In this document: positions 24,438-31,932 of the stretch, in pieces
How positions within the stretch are numbered: position 1 is the stretch's first letter
Layout: each line of letters starts with the position of its first letter
Assembly: GCA_030752605.1 (NCBI GenBank)
Contig: JASMDX010000078.1
Coordinates: forward strand, 1-64,000
DNA length: 64,000 bases
Origin: GCA-2731375 sp002731375
Lineage (GTDB): Bacteria > Pseudomonadota > Alphaproteobacteria > GCA-2731375
Reading direction: 5' to 3'
The notes under the pieces: model-generated
The model's input: only the letters and a program-made list of their open reading frames with translations
Databases searched by the model: none
Told to the model about the DNA's origin: nothing
Made by a program: the position numbers and the translations under genes

Positions 24438-26654
24438 ATGTCCGTGCAAACAATATACGAAGCGCCGCGTCCGGCAGCGAAGCCGGGAGAAACCGTCGTG
24501 ACCTCGACCTGTGGTCACAATTGTGGCGGCCGCTGTGTGGTCAATGCCCATGTGCGCGACGGCCGCATTGCCCGCATATCAACCGATACACGGCGTTGGA
24601 ACGCAGAGCATCCGCCCCTGCCGGCCTGTGCCAGAGGCGTTGGCCAGATTGAGTACACATATCATCCCGACCGTCTGAAATACCCCATGCGTCGCACCGG
24701 CCCGAGGGGTTCGGGCCAATACGTGCGGATTTCCTGGGACGAGGCCTTGGATGAAATCGCATCGCAGTTGCTGCGGGTGCGCGAGACATATGGCAATGCC
24801 GCGATCCTGGATGGGTCTCGATCGGGCAGCACATCCATGTTGCATAACCGGGGGCCGGCGAAGCGTTTCCTTGGCATGTTTGGCGGCTATACCAATTTGT
24901 GGTCGAACATGTCGGCGGAGGCGGAGGTTTTCGCTGTGCGCATGACGTTTGGTCCCGACCGCATTTACAAGGAGGCGGGCCGGGAACCCACCGACTATGT
25001 CAATTCCAAGCTGATCTGGATGTGGGGTTGGAGCCCCGGCGACGGTCACTTCGGCACCACCACGACAGCCTATTTAAAGCAGGCCAAGGAACAAGGTGTC
25101 CGCATCGTTTGTATTGACCCCCGCCGCAACCGCACGTCGCGTCAGCTGGCGGATGAGCATATCTTTATCCGTCCCTCGACAGATGCCGCCGCGCTGATCG
25201 CCATAACCCATGTGATCGTCACGGAGGGGTTGCACGATCAGACTTTTTGCGACCGCTTCGTCCTCGGCTTTGACGAGGCGGGACTGCCCGAGGGCGCGCC
25301 GGCGGGCGCATCCTACAAATCCTATTTGCTGGGCGAGAGCGATGGCATCGCCAAAACGCCGGAATGGGCGGCGGCGATTACCGGCATTTCGGCGGCCGCC
25401 ATCCGGCGTTTGGCCATTGAGTTCGGCAGCACCAAGCCCGCCGCGCTACAGACCGGCTATGCGCCTGGCCGCACTGCCTTTGGCGAGCAGTTTCACCGGG
25501 CCGCCTACGCGCTGGCGGCGATTACGGGGAATACGGGTGTGATCGGCGGTAACTCCGGCGTTAGCAACGGGGCCACAGGCCGCGGTGCCATGGGTGGTTT
25601 TTTGGCCGGGAAAAATCCAATCGATGCGGTGGTTTCGGCACCGCTGCTGGCGGATTTGCTGGAAAAGGGTAAAAGCGGCGGTTATCCGGCGGATATCAAA
25701 CTAATCTATTCCGCCGGTGGCAACCTCTTTAACCAGTGCCCCAACGCGGCCAAGGTGGCAGATAATCTGGATGGCGTGGAATTTATCGTGGGCCAGGATC
25801 ATTTTCTCACCCCGACCACGCGCCATGCCGATATTGTGCTGCCCGCGACAACATTTTGGGAGAGAAATGACGTCCACACCCCCTGGGCCGGCGCGGGCCA
25901 CTACGCCATATTCATGAACCGGGCCATCGAACCCGTGCACGAATGCCGCAATGACCTGGATATATTCGCGGATTTGGCGGAACGCGTCGGCATCGAAGGC
26001 TACAACGATAAGGACGAGGATACCCTGTTGCGTGAGCTGTCGGCGCCGGCGGTGGATGACTTCGATACCTTCAAGGCCCTGGGCGTCGCCCGTTTTCCGG
26101 CGCCGGAGGATGCCGTCGCTTTCAGCCAGCAGATCAACGATCCGGACAATCATAAGTTCTCGACCCCATCCGGTAAGATTGAGGTTTATTGCACCACCCT
26201 GGCCGACAATCCCGACCCCTACGGTCTGGGCGCCATGGCGCCAATCCCCACATGGGTGCCGCACTTGGATGCGGACGCGGCGTATCCCCTGCAAATGTGC
26301 AGCGCCAAGTCCCGCTCCCGCACCCATTCAGTGCACGCCAACCAGGAAAAGCTGAGCAAGGTCGATCCCGATTATGTCTGGATGCATCCAAGGGATGCGG
26401 ATGTCAGGGGCATTCATGATGGCCAGATGGTCAAGGTCGTCTCGGCACATGGCGCGACCATTTTGCCCGCCAAGGTAACCGAAGACATGGCGCCTGGCGT
26501 CACCTCCATGAACGAAGGCGCCTGGTTTACCCCGAATGAAGATGGCGTCGATACCGAAGGCTGCGCCAATGCGGTCACGGCGGATGTCTCGGCCCCATGC
26601 GGGGCCACGACCTACAACACGAACTTCGTTGAGGTTCGTCCGGTCAATATTTAG
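24438..26654 (+). CDS. DMSO-reductase-family molybdopterin oxidoreductase
   Basis: 738-residue bis-MGD enzyme without a twin-arginine signal, so probably cytoplasmic. An N-terminal 4Fe-4S domain has CGHNCGGRCVV with the fourth Cys in PACARGVG. The Mo-binding core includes RGSGQYVRISWDEALDEI and FGGYTNLWSNMSAEAEVF. In the latter, the Ser aligns by eye with the Mo-ligand Ser of DmsA. The cofactor dinucleotide domain and the C-terminal DUF-like beta domain follow (KVVSAHGATILPAKV). No electron-transfer or anchor subunit is adjacent. A soluble dehydrogenase, hydroxylase or hydratase-like role is possible. Substrate not deducible. Confidence 0.88.
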   Translation: MSVQTIYEAPRPAAKPGETVVTSTCGHNCGGRCVVNAHVRDGRIARISTDTRRWNAEHPPLPACARGVGQIEYTYHPDRLKYPMRRTGPRGSGQYVRISWDEALDEIASQLLRVRETYGNAAILDGSRSGSTSMLHNRGPAKRFLGMFGGYTNLWSNMSAEAEVFAVRMTFGPDRIYKEAGREPTDYVNSKLIWMWGWSPGDGHFGTTTTAYLKQAKEQGVRIVCIDPRRNRTSRQLADEHIFIRPSTDAAALIAITHVIVTEGLHDQTFCDRFVLGFDEAGLPEGAPAGASYKSYLLGESDGIAKTPEWAAAITGISAAAIRRLAIEFGSTKPAALQTGYAPGRTAFGEQFHRAAYALAAITGNTGVIGGNSGVSNGATGRGAMGGFLAGKNPIDAVVSAPLLADLLEKGKSGGYPADIKLIYSAGGNLFNQCPNAAKVADNLDGVEFIVGQDHFLTPTTRHADIVLPATTFWERNDVHTPWAGAGHYAIFMNRAIEPVHECRNDLDIFADLAERVGIEGYNDKDEDTLLRELSAPAVDDFDTFKALGVARFPAPEDAVAFSQQINDPDNHKFSTPSGKIEVYCTTLADNPDPYGLGAMAPIPTWVPHLDADAAYPLQMCSAKSRSRTHSVHANQEKLSKVDPDYVWMHPRDADVRGIHDGQMVKVVSAHGATILPAKVTEDMAPGVTSMNEGAWFTPNEDGVDTEGCANAVTADVSAPCGATTYNTNFVEVRPVNI

Positions 26655-26664
26655 CGGACGCGGT

Positions 26665-26817
26665 CTAGGTCGTCTTTATTAGGGTCTTGAGGTAGGCCCT
26701 GTCTTCCGCGCTCCAGGCGCCAGGGTCCTCGTCATGGGCGTGGGCGGCGTATAGTTCCATCAGCCTCCAGACTTCGGCTTCAGTTTCGGCGACGACGTAG
26801 CCCGGGCAAGCATCCAT
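26665..26817 (-). CDS. small DUF1059-like protein
   Basis: 50 aa, ATG at 26817, ending ten bases after the convergent molybdoenzyme stop. The sequence begins MDACPGYVVAETEAEVWRLM and ends SAEDRAYLKTLIKTT. The layout C-x-x-(beta)-E-x-E-(helix)-HAHDED-(helix) is like the small DUF1059 family, which carry one Cys near the start and a His-containing helix. A TAA codon in frame just upstream fixes the ATG as start. Its function is unknown. Confidence 0.6.
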   Translation of the reverse strand: MDACPGYVVAETEAEVWRLMELYAAHAHDEDPGAWSAEDRAYLKTLIKTT

Positions 26818-26950
26818 TTCTGGTTAGTCCTAGCAGGCGTAGGAATATGTCGCAGTCATTTCTTGCTCCCGATTGCCCGTGAAAAGAACACTTTATTCAG
26901 GGAATTTCTGGTAGCGCCTCAGTTCATCGTCCAGCAGGACCCAAGGCAAT

Positions 26951-27238
26951 TGATGGTCCAAATACACATTGCTAGTGGGCTTGGCGAAGCCGGGATCATC
27001 AAGAGTGGAGGCAAGCACCGCGATATCGGTCACGCATATGTCGGGGAATCTGATCATGGAAGCGGTTAAGCGGGATGATGGCATCATCTACACCGCGCGC
27101 TCCTGGGTCGAGGCAGAGATCCGGTCAGGTCAACTTACGGAGTTGTTTGTGGATCCGGCGTTCGGTACCTATTTTATTCAGACCCGCCCTGGAGTTATGC
27201 GGACGGCGGTGAAGTTATTTGTGAACTGGCTGAAGTAG
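26951..27238 (+). pseudogene. LysR-type regulator, C-terminal fragment
   Basis: The frame reads WSKYTLLVGLAKPGSSRVEA, then SGNLIMEAVKRDDGIIYTAR and SGQLTELFVDPAFGTYFI, ending VMRTAVKLFVNWLK. This matches the last ~90 residues of the LysR effector-binding domain of the GcvA type (AxxGxGI..., then F..WL). The helix-turn-helix half is missing and a TGA precedes the fragment. It is likely a degraded regulator that once served a neighbouring gene. It could still be translated from the TTG at 26969 but would not bind DNA. Confidence 0.75.
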
Positions 27239-27269
27239 CAATAGACCAATCAGGCCCAGAGCACATACA

Positions 27270-28169
27270 TCAAGCGGCGTTGCCGTTTCCGTCCGGCACC
27301 ATGGCGATCAAGTCTTCCAGGCAGGCGTCGATTGTTCGATCCGTGGTGTCCAGGGTGGCGTCCGCCTTGCGGTAGAGGTTTTCCCGGCCAATCAGGATGC
27401 GGCGTAAATCATCCATGGCTTCGCGGTTGCCGGCCATGGGCCGTTGATCGCCTTGGGCCGCGACACGGGCCATATGTTCTTCCGGCGAGGCCTGAAGCCA
27501 GATCGTATGACAAGACGAGAGCAGACGCTCGTATGTGCCTGCCTCGGCTACCAGACCGCCGCCGGTTTCAATTACCGCTCTTGGGTGGGTCTCGATCACC
27601 TGTTCCAGGCATTGCCGTTCCAGCCTGCGGAAAGCGGTTTGGCCAAGGAGGTCAAAAATTTCGTCCTGACCCATGCCGGCGGCTTCTTCGATCTCCTTGT
27701 TCAACTGCACGAAGGGCAAATCCAGGCGTTTGGCCAGAGCCCGGCCCAGGGTGCTCTTGCCCGCGCCGCGCAGGCCGATCAGGGCGACGCGGTCGCTGTT
27801 CTCGGTCTCAGGCGTGTAGCGTTGCCGTAGGTCCCGGTGCAACTCAGCCAGATCATCGCTGCCAAGATCAGCCAACTGCTCCAGGATCAGAGACAGTTCC
27901 ACTGGCCGGTCCGGGCCATCGTGGACCAGTTCGGATAGGGCCAGGTTCATCGCTGCCGCGATCTGGCGCAGTAGGATGATCGAAACATTACCCCGGCCGC
28001 TTTCCAGTTGTGCCAGATAACGCTCCGATACGCTGGATTGGGCCGACAAGATCTTCCGCGTCATGCCGCACCGTGACCTCGCACTCCGCACCCGGTCGCC
28101 CAACAGCGCCAAATAACGCTCATCATCGCGCTCTCTGTCCGCTTGGTCCTGCAAGGTTCCGCGCCGCAT
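27270..28169 (-). CDS. boxR: BoxR, benzoyl-CoA-responsive XRE regulator with shikimate-kinase-like domain
   Basis: 299 aa from the ATG at 28169, behind GGTGGA; a TTG at 28187 is an alternative. Residues about 20-85 form an XRE helix-turn-helix (MTRKILSAQSSVSERYLAQL, SGRGNVSIILLRQIAAAM). Residues about 125-295 form a shikimate-kinase-like domain with Walker A GLRGAGKSTLGRALA, the pocket segment VIETGGGLVAE and a lid region GDQRPMAGN. This fusion is the signature of BoxR and BzdR, repressors relieved when the C-terminal domain binds benzoyl-CoA. It is divergent from the flavodoxin-ligase genes and very likely controls both this region and boxCB. Confidence 0.95.
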   Translation of the reverse strand: MRRGTLQDQADRERDDERYLALLGDRVRSARSRCGMTRKILSAQSSVSERYLAQLESGRGNVSIILLRQIAAAMNLALSELVHDGPDRPVELSLILEQLADLGSDDLAELHRDLRQRYTPETENSDRVALIGLRGAGKSTLGRALAKRLDLPFVQLNKEIEEAAGMGQDEIFDLLGQTAFRRLERQCLEQVIETHPRAVIETGGGLVAEAGTYERLLSSCHTIWLQASPEEHMARVAAQGDQRPMAGNREAMDDLRRILIGRENLYRKADATLDTTDRTIDACLEDLIAMVPDGNGNAA

Positions 28170-28192
28170 GGTTCCACCAACTCGCAAGTGCT

Positions 28193-28253
28193 TTTTGCAT
28201 CACATGTATATGCATTATAATTCTTTTTATTTGTTTATGGAACAAAAAATGCA
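28193..28253. promoter_or_regulatory. boxR / flavodoxin-ligase divergent promoter with TGCA repeats
   Basis: The 130-bp spacer holds TGCA at 28196-28199, 28211-28214 and 28250-28253. The first two form the inverted repeat TGCAT-N9-ATGCA (28196-28214). Immediately after comes CATTATAAT, giving a plus-strand -10 TATAAT (28216-28221) with a poor -35 TTTTGC (28193-28198, spacer 17). Because ATTATAAT is palindromic it also offers a minus-strand -10 for boxR. The GCATTATAAT core (28212-28221) is identical to the one at the boxCB promoter. BoxR binding here is inferred from its known preference for TGCA-type repeats. Confidence 0.65.
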
Positions 28254-28301
28254 GTATAAATCACTATTATGAATTTGGCGTTGTGGGTATTGGGGAAATG
28301 T

Positions 28302-28760
28302 ATGGCAAAGGCTATTACCATACTGGTCGGCACGATTACGGGGACCGCTGAACTGGTGGCGGACGATGTGAAACCGGTTCTGGCGGCGGCGGGTTATGAG
28401 GTTGAAATTCTGGACATGGACGGTTTGACCCAGGATGTCCTGCTGGATAATGAATTGGTGCTGATTTGTACCTCCACATATGGTCAGGGCGACGTGCCTG
28501 ATAACGCCGTGGATTTTTTTGAGCAATTGGATGTGATGCAGCCGGATCTTTCCGGTCTGCGCTTTGGCGTCATTGGCTTGGGTGACAGCACCTACGCCGA
28601 CACCTACAATCAAGGTGGCGCGAGGTTTGACACCCTGTTGCGCGAGTTGGGCGCCGAAAGGGTCGGCGAGGTCATGGCCCATAATGCCTCAAGCGATGAA
28701 CTGCCGGAAGAAGCGGGCGTCGCCTGGGCTAGGGAATGGGTCAAGATATTGACCAAATAG
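28302..28760 (+). CDS. flavodoxin (MioC/sulphite-reductase-flavodoxin type)
   Basis: 152 aa from the ATG at 28302; an upstream ATG at 28269 would add 11 residues. The FMN-phosphate loop is GTITGTAELVADDV at the N-terminus. The flavin-contacting loops are CTSTYGQGDVPDNAVDFFEQ and GLGDSTYADTYNQGG, typical of the MioC/CysJ-like short flavodoxins. It is a one- or two-electron carrier in the cytoplasm. It lies between boxR and the benzoate-CoA ligase and is read from the TGCA-containing promoter. That suggests it is induced with the box pathway and may feed electrons to BoxB or another pathway oxygenase. That role is inference. Confidence 0.9.
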   Translation: MAKAITILVGTITGTAELVADDVKPVLAAAGYEVEILDMDGLTQDVLLDNELVLICTSTYGQGDVPDNAVDFFEQLDVMQPDLSGLRFGVIGLGDSTYADTYNQGGARFDTLLRELGAERVGEVMAHNASSDELPEEAGVAWAREWVKILTK

Positions 28761-28780
28761 CGATTTTATTTGGCGTCAAT

Positions 28781-28816
28781 GGGAAGCAGTCAATTGGGAA
28801 GTAAACGATTGGGAAG
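28781..28816 (+). repeat. three 15-bp tandem repeats ahead of the ligase start
   Basis: GGGAAG occurs at 28781, 28796 and 28811 with an exact 15-bp period: GGGAAGCAGTCAATT, GGGAAGTAAACGATT, then GGGAAGCAGC directly before the ATG at 28821. The third unit doubles as a Shine-Dalgarno-like sequence. The period is a multiple of three and the frame is open through it. Copy-number changes would therefore only shorten or lengthen an N-terminal extension (GSSQL-GSKRL-GSS) if an upstream start is used. Confidence 0.75.
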
Positions 28817-28820
28817 CAGC

Positions 28821-30404
28821 ATGAGCAACTACAGCACCTATAATCTATCCCAGGACCCCCCTCTGGTCACCGTGCCGTGGGACTACAACGTCGCCGTGGA
28901 TTTCGTCGACCGCCGGGTTGACGAAGGCTTAGGCGACAAGGTTGCCTTCATCGACGACAACGGCGGCCACACCTATGGTGCCTTGCAGGACGGGGTCAAC
29001 CGCTTTGGCAATGCCTTGGTGGATCTTGGCTTGCAGACGGAACAGCGGGTCATGCTGCTACAGCTTGATAGTATCGATTTCCCCATCGCATTCTTTGGCG
29101 CCATCAAGGCGGGTATGGTCGCTGTGCCGGTCAATACTATGCTGACCACCGACGATTATCACTACATGTTGCAGGATTCACGTGCCCGTGCCCTGGTCGT
29201 TAGCGCCGAACTTTTGCCGGTCGTGGCCCCGGTTTTGGATCATCTGCCCGAACTGCGCCATGTCATTGTTTCCGGCGGTGGTGATGCCGGTGGCTATCAA
29301 ACCATGGCGTCGGCCTTGGCCAGAGGCGCGGTGAACCTAACCCCGGCGGCAACCTCGGCTGATGATGTGGCCTTCTGGCTCTATTCCTCCGGCTCCACGG
29401 GCCGGCCCAAGGGTGCACCGCATCTGCAAAGCGATATGATCAATACCGCCGTCCTGTACGGCATGGCGGTTTTGGGCATCCGCGAGGACGACGTGGTTTA
29501 TTCTGCCGCCAAGCTATTTTTCGCTTATGGCCTGGGTAATGCCCTGACCTTTCCCATGGCGGTGGGCGCGACGGCGGTGCTGATGGCCGGACGGCCCTTG
29601 CCGGGCGATGTCATGGCTCGGATCAAGGATAACGATGCGACGATCTTCTATGGCGTGCCTACTTTGTATGCAGGCATCCTGGCGGACGACGGTATTGGCC
29701 GCGCGTCATCATCGCCGCGTCTGCGCCATTGTGTGTCCGCAGGCGAGGCTCTGCCCGAGGATGTTGCCAGGCGTTGGGCGGAACGGTTTGGCGTCGATAT
29801 TCTGGATGGTATTGGTTCGACCGAACTGCTGCACATCTTTGTTTCCAACCGGCCTGGGCAGGCGCGTTATGGTTCAACCGGGATGCCGGTGCCGGGCTAT
29901 CTGTGCCGCCTCACGGACGATGCCGGTGCCGATGTAGCACCGGGAGAGATCGGCGATCTTCTGGTTAGTGGGCCGTCGTCGTCGCCCTATTATTGGAACA
30001 ACCGGGAAAAAAGCATCGCCACATTTGAAGGTGCCTGGACCCGTACCGGCGATAAATACATGTGTGACGAGGACGGCTATTTTGTTTATGCGGGCCGCTC
30101 AGACGATATGTTGAAGGTCGGCGGAATCTGGGTTTCGCCGTTCGAGGTTGAATCGGCTCTGATGAGCCATAAGGACGTGCTCGAAGCCGCCGTGGTCGGC
30201 CACGCCGATGAGGCGGACTTGATCAAGCCGAAGGCCTTCGTGGTTCTGACCAGGGGCGAGGGCGATGGGGAAAAAGGCGTTGAATTGCAGCAGTTCGTCA
30301 AGGATATGCTGGCGCCCTACAAATATCCCCGTTGGGTAGAATTCGTCGATGAATTGCCCAAAACAGCGACCGGCAAGATCCAGAGATTTAAGCTGCGCAC
30401 CTGA
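28821..30404 (+). CDS. bclA: benzoate-CoA ligase
   Basis: 527-residue ANL-family ligase converting benzoate, ATP and CoA to benzoyl-CoA, the entry step of the box pathway. The start ATG at 28821 gives the N-terminus MSNYSTYNLSQDPPL; an upstream start at 28770 runs through the repeats. Motifs: P-loop LYSSGSTGRPKGAPHLQ, aromatic-pocket region AAKLFFAYGLGNALTFPM, DGIGSTELLHIFVSNRPG, the TGD motif in TRTGDKYMCDEDGYF, and the catalytic Lys in PKTATGKIQRFKLR. The segments around KLFFAYGLGN and ELLHIFVSN are those I associate with benzoate-CoA ligases specifically. Its stop overlaps the start of the hydrolase gene (TGATG). Confidence 0.93.
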   Translation: MSNYSTYNLSQDPPLVTVPWDYNVAVDFVDRRVDEGLGDKVAFIDDNGGHTYGALQDGVNRFGNALVDLGLQTEQRVMLLQLDSIDFPIAFFGAIKAGMVAVPVNTMLTTDDYHYMLQDSRARALVVSAELLPVVAPVLDHLPELRHVIVSGGGDAGGYQTMASALARGAVNLTPAATSADDVAFWLYSSGSTGRPKGAPHLQSDMINTAVLYGMAVLGIREDDVVYSAAKLFFAYGLGNALTFPMAVGATAVLMAGRPLPGDVMARIKDNDATIFYGVPTLYAGILADDGIGRASSSPRLRHCVSAGEALPEDVARRWAERFGVDILDGIGSTELLHIFVSNRPGQARYGSTGMPVPGYLCRLTDDAGADVAPGEIGDLLVSGPSSSPYYWNNREKSIATFEGAWTRTGDKYMCDEDGYFVYAGRSDDMLKVGGIWVSPFEVESALMSHKDVLEAAVVGHADEADLIKPKAFVVLTRGEGDGEKGVELQQFVKDMLAPYKYPRWVEFVDELPKTATGKIQRFKLRT

Positions 30405-31210
30405 TGGACGAGGGCTACGATAGTATAGAGGTTGCTGGCCAGCGCCTGGAATGTGCCTGGCTGGGCCCCGCACCGTCACCTGATCCGGACGGTCCGCCGA
30501 CCTTGGTCTTTTTGCATGAAGGTTTGGGCTGTGTCGCGTTGTGGCGGGATTTCCCCGAACGCATGGTCGAGGCAACGGGCCTTGGCGGCTTTGTCTACAG
30601 CCGCCGGGGCTATGGCGGTTCCGATCCCTGCGATCTGCCGCGACCCATAACCTATATGCATGACGAGGGGTTGGAGGTCCTGCCCAACCTATTGCAGGCG
30701 GCCGGGATCAAGCGGGCCATTCTGGTGGGTCATTCCGATGGCGCGTCGATCTCGTTGATTTATGCTGGCGGGACCCCGGCCAGGGAATTAGCGGGTCTGA
30801 TCCTGGAGGCGCCGCATGTTTTTATGGAAGAGATCAATGTCGCCGCTATTGCCGAGGCGTGCCAAGCATACGACACTGGCGATCTGCGCCAGCGCTTGGC
30901 AAAGTATCATGGCGGCAGTGTGGATTGTGCCTTTCGCGGCTGGTCCGAGCCGTGGCTGGGCGAAGGCTTCAAGAGCTGGAACCTGGAAGAGTATCTGCCG
31001 CGAATCTGTGCGGAGAGGTCCGTGCCGACATTGGTAATCCAAGGTGCCGGTGACGCGTACGGTACCATCGCCCAATGTCAGGCCATTGAACGCGGCGTCG
31101 GCCCGGATGCCAAGACGCTGTTTTTGGAAGACTGTGGCCATACCCCTCGCAGGGAACAATATGAACAAACTCTAGCAGCCATGCTCGCGCATATTCGCGG
31201 CCTGCGATAG
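30404..31210 (+). CDS. alpha/beta hydrolase coupled to the benzoate-CoA ligase
   Basis: 268 aa. The catalytic triad is visible: nucleophile Ser in ILVGHSDGASISLIYAG, Asp in VIQGAGDAYGT and His in LEDCGHTPRREQ. The oxyanion-hole region is FLHEGLGCVALWRDFPERM. The protein is cytoplasmic and has no signal peptide. Its ATG overlaps the ligase stop, so it is co-translated. Alpha/beta hydrolases are a recurring member of box clusters. Candidate jobs are hydrolysis of an epoxide-derived lactone or a side-product CoA ester. Its end lies 18 bp before the IS481 remnant. Confidence 0.88.
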   Translation: MDEGYDSIEVAGQRLECAWLGPAPSPDPDGPPTLVFLHEGLGCVALWRDFPERMVEATGLGGFVYSRRGYGGSDPCDLPRPITYMHDEGLEVLPNLLQAAGIKRAILVGHSDGASISLIYAGGTPARELAGLILEAPHVFMEEINVAAIAEACQAYDTGDLRQRLAKYHGGSVDCAFRGWSEPWLGEGFKSWNLEEYLPRICAERSVPTLVIQGAGDAYGTIAQCQAIERGVGPDAKTLFLEDCGHTPRREQYEQTLAAMLAHIRGLR

Positions 31211-31228
31211 CTGTAATTTCTAAGCGGA

Positions 31229-31767
31229 TTGTTTATTCGGGCTGGGAACCTTCAGACTGGTTGTTGAGAAGCAAATAGTTTGAGGAGCAACCCGAATGAA
31301 TGCCCATAAGAATGCCAGAACCACGCTCCATATTCGAGCACTGATGGTCCGCCGTGTTAACGAAGAAGGCCGTTCGGTGAAGTCGGTAGCGGCCGAATTA
31401 GGGGTCAGCGAGCGCGCCGTCCGCTGGTTCAGCAAGCACGGCATCGGCATCAAAAGGGTTATGACCAACAATGGCAGCTGTTACAAAGCCGCCACCTTCG
31501 CAGAGGCCTGTTGAAGGATTAAGGCACGCCACGTCCGCACCAAACCATATACGCCGAGAACAAACGGCAAGGTGGAACGCTTCATCTAGACCATGCTCAG
31601 AAAGTGAGCCTATGCCTTGTCCTATCAGTCTTCAAACCGGCGCAACGCTAATCTCCAAAACCGGCTCCGCGGCTATAATTTCCACAGGCCTCATGCTAGT
31701 CTTAAAAATCAACCGCCAGTCAGTAGGTTAAAGCCCTCTATCTGAACAACGCGATTAGAATAAACAA
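31229..31767 (+). mobile_element. IS481-family element, internally deleted (copy 2)
   Basis: Both ends are present: TTGTTTATTC at 31229-31238 and its inverse GAATAAACAA at 31758-31767. Inside, a transposase N-terminus starts at 31296 (RTTLHIRALMVRRVNEEGRS, an HTH, then RAVRWFSKHG). At about 31450 it jumps to GIKRVMTNNGSCYKAATFAE, deleting roughly the first half of the DDE core. The second catalytic Asp is changed (TNNG for TDNG). The C-terminal part follows in another frame, with TAG and TGA codons (KPYTPRTNGKVERFI). The element is about 540 bp instead of the usual ~1 kb and is non-functional. It matches the copy at 1-225. Confidence 0.9.
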
Positions 31768-31795
31768 CTAGAGCATGTCGCGGCATCAAGACGGG

Positions 31796-31853
31796 GTGGC
31801 TGCAACACAGCCGCCAAGACGACGTGGCCATGAAATCATGGCTGCGTCGTCTT
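31796..31853. other. two adjacent stem-loop sequences beside the IS481 end
   Basis: The first hairpin is GGTGGCTG-CAACA-CAGCCGCC-like (from about 31795 to 31815). The second, directly following, pairs AAGACGACGTGGCCATG (31816-31832) with CATGGCTGCGTCGTCTT (31837-31853) across the loop AAAT. That is 17 pairs including two G-U. No U tract follows, so it is not a classical terminator. It might be the end of another small repeat or transposon family, or an RNA structure. Confidence 0.55.
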
Positions 31854-31932
31854 AAGCTGTAATGTGTTAAGTGTCGGGGGCCGCCGGTGCTCTCATATGG
31901 AGCCGGAGGCGCCCAAATGCGGGGCCTTCGCC

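Noticed and set aside
28770..28820. 17-residue N-terminal extension of the benzoate-CoA ligase
   Set aside because: It is the translation of the 15-bp repeats; the third repeat is positioned as ribosome-binding site for the ATG at 28821. Kept only as a question in the findings.
31220..31240. Intrinsic terminator for the hydrolase operon
   Set aside because: The inverted sequence here is the IS481 terminal repeat, whose partner lies more than 500 bp away.
28716..31853. CRISPR-like array from the short repeats near the ligase and the IS end
   Set aside because: The 15-bp units have no spacers and occur only three times; the hairpins are not repeated.
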